Of a stretch of DNA of 64,000 nucleotides, positions 40,401 through 49,399 are shown one piece after another. The stretch covers positions 682,001 to 746,000 of the forward strand of contig CAIKMD010000007.1 of assembly GCA_903828515.1 (NCBI GenBank), in the 5' to 3' direction. The translations under genes were made by a program, and so were the position numbers. Origin of the DNA: an uncultured Rhodospirillales bacterium. GTDB lineage: Bacteria; Pseudomonadota; Alphaproteobacteria; ATCC43930; CGMCC-115725. The notes beneath the pieces were generated by a model that ran no database searches, had not been told where the DNA came from, and worked only from the letters and a program-made list of their open reading frames with translations. Position 1 is the first letter of the stretch, and the number at the start of each line of letters is the position of its first letter.

Positions 40401-40758
40401 GCCTATGGCGATTTCAATAGAAGAGACGATATTGGGTTCACTCAGTTTCGCCGTACTTAGTAGGGAGCGTCTCATCGGCACTATAGTGAAACATGACCGA
40501 GGTGCTACGTTCGGATTCGCACATGTGGCGGGCCGAGGTGATATTTTGGTGAGGTCCCAGGACTTTCGCGATCAGGAAACTTGGAACATAATTGATGTTG
40601 GAGATAGAGTTTCATTTATCGTTGAAACGAATAAAAATGATAACTATCTCGGGAAAGATATTGATATCGAGTCGAATGTAGATACATCAACCGGCTAACT
40701 CTGCGGAGAGTCGGGAAAGTGGTTTGGTCGTAATCAATTCCGCTTTCACCCGCGCGGG
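37350..40758. mobile_element. AT-rich horizontally acquired island without integrase
   Basis: About 3.4 kb between the direct repeats, with one gene, clearly AT-richer than both flanks. No integrase, transposase or resolvase reading frame is present, and no terminal inverted repeat was found. 37403-37590 holds the gene's untranslated upstream region, with no confident -10/-35 pair. The duplicated host-gene 5' end suggests entry by recombination with DNA of a related strain, or a minimal element whose mover has been lost. Confidence 0.7.
37591..40698 (+). CDS. HEPN - NB-ARC/STAND NTPase - TPR - triple cold-shock-domain protein (candidate defence protein)
   Basis: 1035 residues, starting after a strong GGACGGAGGAG. 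By eye: residues 1-150, helical, with RNRVMH (Arg107 to His112), the RNxxxH hallmark of HEPN ribonucleases. About 180-400, an NB-ARC/STAND NTPase: Walker A GEGGAGKS (211-218), Walker B IFLVLDN (294-300), KVLITSR (321-327) and a GLPL-like NNPLFIK (380-386). About 540-680, TPR-like repeats (GWALYFARNYAAARQSYETA). Then three cold-shock-like folds at about 797-862 (KKYGFIRVDGGGTLFYHSS), 881-945 (SKYGFIRSDDGREFFFHQ) and 960-1028 (ATFGFAHVAGRGDILV). Base composition and codons (TTA, ATA, AGG) are far more AT-rich than neighbours, indicating transfer. No partner gene lies in the island. A plausible reading is an RNA-sensing STAND switch that releases a HEPN RNase on infection; this is inference. Confidence 0.8.
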   Translation: MAYSNIRLTLYGLITAIEADLRHAIATDLLIETQPEELLPKAAYERACQRMEQDGTFESSSDKAIIEYLDFAECVQVLCSESSKLQGPIAKAAKKLGQSVAWLTPIRNRVMHSRPLEFDDFGRVSALCAELLSYPSHLFQKLRETEEFIKADPNYVFSLSLDELGPAATKVFHNLPIPDFDETGFLGRADEGAALLRICKNSPWPVVTILGEGGAGKSALALKVAYELLDDEAAGYDAIVWTTSKTTRLTVTDIQKIDDAIRTSVGVFQDISTSLLNASTSTEEILEYLNTFKIFLVLDNLETVLDDNIRSFLSRISSSSKVLITSRVGLGELEYRFPLRAMKDQDAVALLRATAHVRRVEEITRTSNAILNGYCRKMNNNPLFIKWLVSCVQSGKRPEDALQNSTIFLDYCLSNVVDHVSDDARFLARAMLAVSGPHSQPILAYLTEFDGDRLQLALQQLITTNIAALNSQPTNAGYESLYDLGELPRQYLLKACPPSALESTSFAKRRVGLARIHEQFKAQGVNPYNPNSVAIRTRDDVVVAKSLADALLAVGLRKFERAFACIENAKKLAPSFAEVYRVEGWALYFARNYAAARQSYETAIEIDPRSPALRYWYAGFLLRAHEDPAAAVEHLLIAQQYDRAAPEIRVECARSLSYLFRFDEADAQLLPVLEIVDGPTKVMRVAYDGWIQIAVRRGNFRMTNADFLGGLEALEEAVRRFETIPRNYLDRKIYETVCYPAVHIPKITAELSHSDARPRAEWLGEKLEQLTSEMSRDGVTNLSRDYDGVLKLALGDAGAGIIVRVDVSKKYGFIRVDGGGTLFYHSSKLSPGIKANSIRVGMRVNFCVGENHQGLVADDVRPFVEESSGNAEGSVEADRRVKGVICRIAPSSKYGFIRSDDGREFFFHQTALKPPLSITRLYANFPVYFSLCDTDRGPMAISIEETILGSLSFAVLSRERLIGTIVKHDRGATFGFAHVAGRGDILVRSQDFRDQETWNIIDVGDRVSFIVETNKNDNYLGKDIDIESNVDTSTG

Positions 40759-40932
40759 GTACGGTTATCCTTCGGTGTGCGCTCCTTGCGATGAAAGCGA
40801 ACAGCGACATGAACCGCGAATTGGGCAAGTTTATCGACGGCGCGACGGTGGATAATCTCGTCGAAGCGGCCCGCGCGGCGACGCGGCGGCGCAAGAACCT
40901 CAATCTGCATCCGGAACTGGCCGATCCGATTC
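40759..40932 (+). repeat. Right copy of the direct repeat (inside the intact wbuC-like gene)
   Basis: Counterpart of 37175-37349. Here the repeat continues into an intact coding region. See the left copy for the comparison. Confidence 0.95.
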
Positions 40933-41303
40933 AGCGCTTGCTCAACGCGGGCGAGCCGGGAACCTATGTCCGCGCGCATCGCCACGCGCCCGATCGGTGG
41001 GAATTGATCGTGGCACTCCGGGGCCGGATCGACGCGCTGTTCTTCGACGACAAAGGCGTCGTGACCGAGCGGCTGACGCTCGCCGCCGGCACGGGAAGCG
41101 TGCTCGAAGTCGCGGGTGGTCAGTGGCACAGTTTTGTGTTCGCGACGCCGGGCACCGTCGCCCTCGAGATCAAGGCAGGTCCCTATGTCGCCGAGACCGA
41201 CAAGACATTCGCCATGTGGGCGCCGCTCGAAAGCGCGGCGGAGGCGGCGTCCTGTGCGGCGTGGCTGGAATCGGCATCGATCGGCGATCGGTGGCGTGCC
41301 TAG
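40791..41303 (+). CDS. WbuC-family cupin-fold metalloprotein
   Basis: 170 residues. An N-terminal helical part (FIDGATVDNLVEAARAATRRR KNLNLHP) leads to a cupin barrel with GTYVRAHRHAPDRWELIVALRG (His ligands in RAHRH) and a second strand set VAGGQWHSFVFATPG (His ligand). WbuC relatives occur near O-antigen and sugar-modification genes, but none are here and the reaction is unknown. This is the intact copy of the gene whose 5' end is duplicated at 37208. Confidence 0.85.
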   Translation: MKANSDMNRELGKFIDGATVDNLVEAARAATRRRKNLNLHPELADPIQRLLNAGEPGTYVRAHRHAPDRWELIVALRGRIDALFFDDKGVVTERLTLAAGTGSVLEVAGGQWHSFVFATPGTVALEIKAGPYVAETDKTFAMWAPLESAAEAASCAAWLESASIGDRWRA

Positions 41304-41374
41304 GTAGTTTCCGACGCTGCCTTTTCTGGCGCACGCCCTAGACTCATATGTTACGGGGAAAAGAGGAGACGCCC

Positions 41375-41773
41375 ATGACCACCCATTATCACGCCGTGAT
41401 CTGGATCGACCATCACGAGGCTCACGTCTTTCATTTCAACGAAAACGAAGCGGACGAGAAGACCGTTCACGCCACGCATTCGCCGAAGCACCTGCACAGC
41501 AAGGCGGGCAGCGCGTCGGGAACGCATGTCACCGCCGAGCCGGAATTCTATCGCGACGTCGCCGCGGCGGTGGCGGACTCGCAGGAAATCCTGATCGTCG
41601 GTCCGTCATCGGCAAAGACCGAGTTCGTCAAATACCTGCACAAGCATTCGCCCGCGACGTTCGAGCGCGTCGGCGGCATCGAAACCATGGCGAAGATGAC
41701 CGACAACCAGATCGTCGCCGAGGGCCGCCGTTATTTCTTGTCGGCGGATCGGATGAAGCCGCAAAAGAGCTGA
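41375..41773 (+). CDS. Small eRF1/Dom34-domain-like 'translational machinery' protein
   Basis: 132 residues from ATG 41375, after GGGAAAAGAGGAG. The segments HYHAVIWIDHHEAHVFHF, EILIVGPSSAKTEFVKYLHKH and VAEGRRYFLSADRM match the small bacterial proteins annotated as translational machinery protein, related to the third domain of eRF1/Dom34. Histidine-rich N-terminal third. The role in bacteria is not established, to my knowledge. Confidence 0.75.
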   Translation: MTTHYHAVIWIDHHEAHVFHFNENEADEKTVHATHSPKHLHSKAGSASGTHVTAEPEFYRDVAAAVADSQEILIVGPSSAKTEFVKYLHKHSPATFERVGGIETMAKMTDNQIVAEGRRYFLSADRMKPQKS

Positions 41774-41784
41774 CCGGCGCCCGA

Positions 41785-42597
41785 TCAGGTCTGCAGGAAG
41801 GCGCGGACCAGATCGAAGGTACGGTCCGGCTGATCCTGCTGCGGCCAGTGACCGCAATTCGGCAGGACGTGGAATTCGGCGCCGGGGATTGCGCGCTGCA
41901 GCAACAGCGCGCGCTCCGGGACCGAGTTCGGATCGTCAGCGCCCCAGAGCAGGAGACTGCGGTTCTTCAGGCGATGCAGCTCGGGATGGAGCGGCGTCGG
42001 CCGTCCCGCCGCGCGGCGGCCCTGCTCGGCCGCGATGTTCTTGCCGTTCGAGTTCTCGAGGAAGAGTTTCACCCGCGCATCGTTGCGGGCGGCTGGATTG
42101 ATCAGCACGCGGTTCAAAACGTCGCGCGCATTGTCGAGCGACGGCGTATAGCTCATGACCAGTTCGCCGACGGATCCCGGCGGCGGCGCGGATGACATTG
42201 GCGCGCCCGGCAAGGGCGGCGGCAACAATGTCGACGGCATGATGATGAGCTTGTCGACGCGCGGATCGGCGAGCGCCATCGCGCAACCCATATAGGTCCC
42301 CATCGACGAGCCCCAGATCGAATAGCGCGTGAATTCGAAATGATTGGCGAAGGCGCGCGCATGGGCGATGCGCGTCTCGATCGAATGCTCGGGCGGATTG
42401 TCGGTCTGACCGAAGCCCGCGATGTCGGGCGCATAGACTGAAAATCCAGCAGCGGCAAAGCGCGCGACCTGATCGCCCCATTCGACCGCGACGCAGGAGC
42501 CGGGCAATTGCCCATGCAGCATCAGCAGGGTCGGGCCGCTGCCCGCATGCCAATAATAGGTGCGCAGTCCGGCGACGGTGACAAAGTCCTTGATCAT
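41785..42597 (-). CDS. Alpha/beta hydrolase (meta-cleavage-hydrolase-like)
   Basis: 270 residues from ATG 42597, which overlaps the oxygenase stop by ATGA. LLMLHGQLPGSCVAVEW (oxyanion HG), PDIAGFGQTDNP, the nucleophile elbow WGSSMGTYMG (Ser), LLLWGADDPNSVPE (acid) and NCGHWPQQDQP (His). Translationally coupled to a Rieske oxygenase, so it may hydrolyse a ring-cleavage or ester product downstream of it. No extradiol dioxygenase is in the window. Confidence 0.88.
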   Translation of the reverse strand: MIKDFVTVAGLRTYYWHAGSGPTLLMLHGQLPGSCVAVEWGDQVARFAAAGFSVYAPDIAGFGQTDNPPEHSIETRIAHARAFANHFEFTRYSIWGSSMGTYMGCAMALADPRVDKLIIMPSTLLPPPLPGAPMSSAPPPGSVGELVMSYTPSLDNARDVLNRVLINPAARNDARVKLFLENSNGKNIAAEQGRRAAGRPTPLHPELHRLKNRSLLLWGADDPNSVPERALLLQRAIPGAEFHVLPNCGHWPQQDQPDRTFDLVRAFLQT

Positions 42598-43793
42598 CGG
42601 GCTTCCGCGCGATGCACCGCGGTCACGTCCTGCCACATGAAATCGGGGCGCTGCCATGATTTGAGCGGACGGCCCTCGGCGAACGCGGTGATCTCGCGCA
42701 GCCACAGACGGCGCATCAGCGCGACGCTGAGATCGGTGCCGCCGAGGAATTCGGCGAAGTCGCGCTGGGCCGGTGGCCCCAGGCTCGACAGCACGGTGCA
42801 GTCCTGGATGTTGGTGAGATACATGTAGTTCATCCCGCCCGAGCGTTCCTTGAGGCTGCGCATGTCCTCGCGACCGCTGAGCAGTCCGGCGGCGATGTCG
42901 GTGACCGGATGCGCGGCTTTTTCCTCGTCGCCGGTGCCGCCGGTGGCGGGCTTATCGCGTGCCTCGGCCGCGACGCGGGGAAAGGCGGTGAGGTTAAAGC
43001 GGACCGCCGAATTATCGTCGCGCGGCACACGATAACCGCGCGCGAAAAATCCGGGATGGCCGGGCCTGCGGGTCGCGAACTCGACGGCGGTCGGCATGTC
43101 GAAGAACGACCGGTTGAAGACGGGGTCCTTGCCGGTGCCCTCGAAGGTGCCGGCCATGCCGCACTCGTTTTCGCGCCATTCGATGTTGTTCGGCGCCTGA
43201 TAACCGAAATGCCAATGCAGGAAAGCGGTATGCGCCATGTCGGTGGCGTTTTCGAGAAGATCGAAATAACTGACGGGCCAGATATCGCCGCTCACCTCGC
43301 AGGCATAGGTCTTGTCGTCTTCATAGTCGGCGAGGCGCGGCAGCGGGGGTGGGGCGCCCTCGCCGAAATAGCCGAAGATCAGGCCGAGATATTCCTGCGT
43401 CGGATAGGATTTGATTTTGACCTGGTCGCAAAACGGTCGCGGCTCGGCCGGTTGTTGCACGCATTTCCCGGCGGCATCGAATTTCCATCCGTGATAGGCG
43501 CAACGAATGTCGTCGCCATCGACGAAGCCGAGCGAGAGCTGAACGCCGCGATGCGGGCATCGTCCGCCGACGATGTGCGGCGTGCCGCTCTCGCTGCGAT
43601 AGAGCGTCAGGTCTTCGCCAAGAATGCGCAGCGGTTTGACGTGGCCCTGCGCGATATCCGCCGCTGCGAAGACCGGATGCCAGAACCGGCGCAGATATTT
43701 TCCGGTGATTGTGCCCGGTCCGACGCGGAGAAGATCGGCGTAGGTGAACGTCTTGCTGTTGTCGCCGATCGAACGGCTCGTCGTCTCGGACAT
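42594..43793 (-). CDS. Rieske-type ring-hydroxylating oxygenase
   Basis: 399 residues. Rieske cluster ligands in GGRCPHRGVQL and IRCAYHGWKF (CxH ... CxxH). Non-haem iron ligands in NATDMAHTAFLH (DxxHxxxxH). The C-terminal catalytic domain resembles vanillate demethylase / phenoxybenzoate-type oxygenases rather than alpha-beta naphthalene-type enzymes. It needs a reductase, not found nearby. Likely acts on an aromatic taken up from soil; the substrate is unknown. Confidence 0.9.
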   Translation of the reverse strand: MSETTSRSIGDNSKTFTYADLLRVGPGTITGKYLRRFWHPVFAAADIAQGHVKPLRILGEDLTLYRSESGTPHIVGGRCPHRGVQLSLGFVDGDDIRCAYHGWKFDAAGKCVQQPAEPRPFCDQVKIKSYPTQEYLGLIFGYFGEGAPPPLPRLADYEDDKTYACEVSGDIWPVSYFDLLENATDMAHTAFLHWHFGYQAPNNIEWRENECGMAGTFEGTGKDPVFNRSFFDMPTAVEFATRRPGHPGFFARGYRVPRDDNSAVRFNLTAFPRVAAEARDKPATGGTGDEEKAAHPVTDIAAGLLSGREDMRSLKERSGGMNYMYLTNIQDCTVLSSLGPPAQRDFAEFLGGTDLSVALMRRLWLREITAFAEGRPLKSWQRPDFMWQDVTAVHRAEAR

Positions 43794-43894
43794 CGAGGCC
43801 CTCCCGCACGCGTTACCGCGCCACGCTTGTCACATCGTTGGGGCCTATAATGAAGCGACCAGGGTGCCGCCGTCCAGCGAAGGAAGGCGCGCGC

Positions 43895-44935
43895 TCAGCG
43901 GCAGCCGTCCTGCTTGTCGTCCTTGTTGATCGCCACGAAGGGACCGAGCTGTTTCGTGACTTCGTCGGCAAAACTCGTGTCGACAAGCCGGTTCGTCGGA
44001 AATTTCTGTTTCACCAGGCCTTCCTTGAAGAACACGTCCTGAATGTCTTCGATACTGGCGATGCTGACGTGCCCGTTCGGGTCGCGGGACGTCCACGGAA
44101 TGGACTCGGCCAGCTCGCGGTCGCGCACGGTCTTGTACTTCACCATGATGTCTTCGACCTCGTCGCGATTGGGGCCGTGATGAAAGGCCTGGCAGAAGTC
44201 GCGCCCGGCGCGGGCGAGGGCGAGGAAAAATTTCTGCGCCTGCTGACGGTCCTGCTTGATCCAGTCGGTGTTGGCGACGAAGCCGGCGAGGGCGACCGGC
44301 TGGGGCCGGATGACATCATCGAAATTGAGCAGATGCACGGCGACCTTTTGCTGGATCGCCACGCTGTTCAGCGGCGGCGACATTTCCGCGGTGTCGAGCG
44401 CCTGATTGCCGAGCGCGATGCTCATCTGCGGCAGGGGAATGTATTTCACGTCGACGTCTTTCAGCGACAGACCGGCGGTCTCGAGCATCTTCGCGATCTG
44501 ATAAACCGGGATGGCGCCGGGCGCATTCGCGCCGATCGAATGCCCCTTGAGATCGGCCGGGCCCTTGATCGTCTTCGCCAGGTCGGTGCGCACGAGGAGT
44601 TCCGACAGGGTCGGGCTCGATGCGCCGTCGAAGGCGATGATCAGCGGCAGGTTGCTGCCGAGCGCGTTCCAATAGGCTGCGCTGAAGCCACCGAACAAAA
44701 GCTGCAGGCGGTTTTGCGCGAGAAGCGGCATGGCGCTGCCGGTTGATTCGATCGGCTCGACCTGAACGTCGATCCCGGCATCGTGGAAATAGCCTTTTTC
44801 CTGCGCGATATAGATCGGCGTCGTCGAGACGAGGGTGATCACGCCGATGGTCACGGTCGGTGACGTTGCCGCGATTGCCGGGGCGATACTGGCTGCGATC
44901 AGAAGCAGCGCCGACAGGAAAAGTTTTTTCAACAC
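43895..44935 (-). CDS. NitT/TauT-type ABC substrate-binding protein (orphan)
   Basis: 346 residues from a GTG start. Signal peptide about 1-22 (ending APAIA), then VTIGVITLVSTTPIYIAQEKGYF, the typical first segment of TauA/SsuA-like proteins, and DLKGHSIGANAPGAIPVYQ. It ends about 100 bases upstream of the Rieske gene on the same strand, so it may deliver that enzyme's substrate. No permease or ATPase is adjacent. Confidence 0.87.
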   Translation of the reverse strand: MLKKLFLSALLLIAASIAPAIAATSPTVTIGVITLVSTTPIYIAQEKGYFHDAGIDVQVEPIESTGSAMPLLAQNRLQLLFGGFSAAYWNALGSNLPLIIAFDGASSPTLSELLVRTDLAKTIKGPADLKGHSIGANAPGAIPVYQIAKMLETAGLSLKDVDVKYIPLPQMSIALGNQALDTAEMSPPLNSVAIQQKVAVHLLNFDDVIRPQPVALAGFVANTDWIKQDRQQAQKFFLALARAGRDFCQAFHHGPNRDEVEDIMVKYKTVRDRELAESIPWTSRDPNGHVSIASIEDIQDVFFKEGLVKQKFPTNRLVDTSFADEVTKQLGPFVAINKDDKQDGCR

Positions 44936-45074
44936 GGGGATACCCTCTTCAGTGGTAACGCGCGTTGCCTCCCCCGTGTTTCGGTTTCTCGCGTTAGTTC
45001 GAGGCCGTAACCGCGCTGCGATGCTAGCAGGTCTTTGCCCGGCGATTAAAGAAAATGCGCCGGCCTGCGACGGC

Positions 45075-47075
<2,001 letters not shown>

Positions 47076-47211
47076 GGGAATTCGCACCTGTTTTTGAGGA
47101 AACCCGTTCCGGGTCTGGTGCGCTTCATAGCGCAAATGGATGGAAAACACAAAAGACGGCCGTCCCGTCGATCTCGCATTGTGGCGGATTTCGGCGTCTT
47201 TTGCGGACCGT

Positions 47212-47271
47212 CTGTTGATGCGCTGTTGCGCGGGCAACAGAAATCGTCCGGATCTGTTGCTGGATCAACAG
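47212..47271 (+). promoter_or_regulatory. Paired 18-bp inverted repeats, candidate enhancer sites
   Basis: CTGTTG-N6-CAACAG occurs twice, at 47223-47240 and 47254-47271. Both have six-base spacers and the centres are 31 bp apart, about three helical turns, so both face the same side. An extra half-site CTGTTG lies at 47212-47217. They lie about 85-130 bp upstream of the sigma-54 promoter, the usual place for activator binding. 47076-47211, between these sites and the helicase start, shows no gene. Confidence 0.75.
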
Positions 47272-47354
47272 TGGCCGGGCAAATCGGCGAGTCGTCGCGC
47301 ATCTCGCTGCGCGCGCTCATCGTAAAACGGCGGCGGTCCGCGAATATTCCACGT

Positions 47355-47370
47355 TGGCACGCATCCTGCT
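47355..47370 (+). promoter_or_regulatory. Sigma-54 (-24/-12) promoter
   Basis: TGGCAC-N5-CTGCT, with GG at 47356-47357 and GC at 47368-47369 separated by exactly ten bases as sigma-54 requires; one mismatch to TGGCAC-N5-TTGCW. The predicted start is near 47381, giving a ~60-nt leader to the flavoprotein gene. Confidence 0.8.
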
Positions 47371-47439
47371 CTTGGTGAACCGAACCGGCCTCGAAGCCGG
47401 TCACGCGAGGAAGTTCGGTATCACAGCGAGGGACTTGCC

Positions 47440-49050
47440 ATGGCGAACGCGCTTTCCAATGCCGCCGGTTCGATTCAATTCGACGCCGATGTTCTTGTCA
47501 TCGGTGGAGGCCCCGCGGGTTCATGGGCGGCTTGCAGCGCGGCGAGCGCCGGTGCGCGCGTCATTCTGGTGGACAAAGGCTATTGCGGCAGCTCCGGCGC
47601 GACCGCGCCGTCGGGAACCGGCGTCTGGTATGTGCAGCCTGATGCGGCCAAGCGCGAAGCGGCGATGGCGAGCCGCGATGCGCTCGGCGGATTCCTCGCG
47701 GACCGTTCGTGGATGCGGCGTGTGCTCGATCGTACCTACGACAACGTCAATCTCCTGGCCGAATGGGGCTATCCCTTTCCGAGCGACGAAACGGGCCAGG
47801 AACGACGCACGAATCTCAAAGGGCCGGAATACATGCGCCTGATGCGCCGGCGCGTGCGCGAGGCCGGCGTGAAGATTCTCGATCACAGCCCCGCGCTCGA
47901 ACTTCTCGTCGACGAGAATGGCGCTGTGGCCGGCGCCATGGGCGTGCGCCGACAGGAAGGCGAGAACTGGGTGGTGCGCGCGCCCGCCGTGGTCATTGCG
48001 ACCGGCGGCTGCGCGTTCCTCAGCAAGGCACTCGGTTGCAACGTCCTGACCGGCGATGGTCACCTCATGGCGGCCGAGGCAGGAGCCGATCTCTCGGGCA
48101 TGGAATTCTCCAACGCCTATGCGATCTCGCCGGCTTCCGCGTCGGTGACCAAGACCCTCTTCTATAACTGGGCCTCGTTCACCGATGAGGACGGTCATCC
48201 GATCCCGGGTGCCAGCGGGCATCATCGTTCGGTGATCGCCAAGGCGCTGCTGAAGCATAAGGTCTACGGCCAGATCGACCGCGCCGATCCTGGTACGCAA
48301 GCGGCGATGCGCCTGGCGCAGCCGAATTTCTTTCTGCCCTTCGATCGCGCGGGCCACGATCCGTTCACCCAGCGCTTTCAAGTGATCCTGCGTCTCGAGG
48401 GCACGGTGCGCGGCACGGGCGGCTTGCGCATCACCGACAATAGCTGCGCGACCTCGGTCCCCGGCCTCTACGCCGCCGGCGATGCGGCGACGCGCGAGCT
48501 GATCTGCGGCGGGTTCACGGGCGGCGGAAGTCATAACGCGGCCTGGGCGATGTCGTCGGGTTTCTGGGCTGGCGCGGGCGCTGCCGATCATGCGCGCCAC
48601 CGCGGCACGCGCGCGCAACCGCGTCAGGTGACGCGGGCGGGCGGCGTTGCGTTGACGCAAGGCCCCAATCGCCCCTTCGACCCCGAGCGCGCGACGCGCG
48701 CGGTTCAGGACGAGGTGTTTCCCTACGACAAGAACTACTTCCGCCACGGCGCCGTGCTGGGCGAATCGCTGACCCGGCTCGACGGTCTGTGGCACAAGCT
48801 GCGGATCGCCGACGCGGCGGCACCCGAGAACGTCGTCAAGGCGCGCGAGGCCGCGGCGATGGTGGCGACCGCGCGCTGGATGTTCCGCAGCGCCTTGGCG
48901 CGCGCTGAAACACGCGGCATGCACAAGCGCGAGGATTATCCGAACCAGGATGCCGGCCAACGCCATTATTTGACGAGCGGCGGTCTCGACGAGGTGTGGA
49001 CCTCGACGCGCCTCGCGCCGGCGCGCGACGACGTGGAGGTCGCGGCATGA
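47440..49050 (+). CDS. AprA/fumarate-reductase-like FAD flavoprotein
   Basis: 536 residues. N-terminal FAD fold VLVIGGGPAGSWAACSAASAG and VDKGYCGSSGAT, the middle substrate-domain segments (VVIATGGCAFLSKALGCNVLTGDGHLMAAEAGADLSG is split by the usual hydrophobic strand), GLYAAGDAATRELICGGFTGGG and a helical C-terminus. Followed by a coupled ferredoxin gene, it has the alpha/beta layout of APS reductase (AprAB), but it sits in an ABC sulfonate-type cluster. Likely oxidises or reduces an organosulfur intermediate; the reaction is unproven. Confidence 0.8.
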   Translation: MANALSNAAGSIQFDADVLVIGGGPAGSWAACSAASAGARVILVDKGYCGSSGATAPSGTGVWYVQPDAAKREAAMASRDALGGFLADRSWMRRVLDRTYDNVNLLAEWGYPFPSDETGQERRTNLKGPEYMRLMRRRVREAGVKILDHSPALELLVDENGAVAGAMGVRRQEGENWVVRAPAVVIATGGCAFLSKALGCNVLTGDGHLMAAEAGADLSGMEFSNAYAISPASASVTKTLFYNWASFTDEDGHPIPGASGHHRSVIAKALLKHKVYGQIDRADPGTQAAMRLAQPNFFLPFDRAGHDPFTQRFQVILRLEGTVRGTGGLRITDNSCATSVPGLYAAGDAATRELICGGFTGGGSHNAAWAMSSGFWAGAGAADHARHRGTRAQPRQVTRAGGVALTQGPNRPFDPERATRAVQDEVFPYDKNYFRHGAVLGESLTRLDGLWHKLRIADAAAPENVVKAREAAAMVATARWMFRSALARAETRGMHKREDYPNQDAGQRHYLTSGGLDEVWTSTRLAPARDDVEVAA

Positions 49051-49373
49051 TCGAGCTCATCAGCGAGGCACGCTGCACCGAGTGCAATATCTGCGTCGCG
49101 GTTTGCCCGACCAACGTGTTCCAGGCCGTGCCGGATTCGCCGCCGATCATCGCGCGACAGGGCGATTGCCAGACCTGCTTCATGTGCGAGCTCTACTGCC
49201 CGGTCGACGCGCTTTTCGTCGCGCATGACGCGAACGATCCGGCGGTCGTCGATGAAGGCCAACTCATCGCGAGCGCGGCGCTCGGCAGCTATCGCAAGGC
49301 GATCGGCTGGACGCCCGGCTCGCGCGCGCAACGCGGCATCGATCAATCGTTCAAATTGACCGAGCCGCATTGA
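49047..49373 (+). CDS. Double [4Fe-4S] ferredoxin, AprB-like
   Basis: 108 residues from ATG 49047, overlapping the flavoprotein stop. Two cluster motifs: CTECNICVAVCP (about 10-21) and CQTCFMCELYCP (about 40-51), each CxxCxxCxxxCP. The C-terminal 50 residues form a tail that may wrap the flavoprotein, as in AprB. Expected electron partner of the preceding enzyme. Confidence 0.88.
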   Translation: MIELISEARCTECNICVAVCPTNVFQAVPDSPPIIARQGDCQTCFMCELYCPVDALFVAHDANDPAVVDEGQLIASAALGSYRKAIGWTPGSRAQRGIDQSFKLTEPH

Positions 49374-49399
49374 CTTATCCGAATAAAGGAACAGCCATC

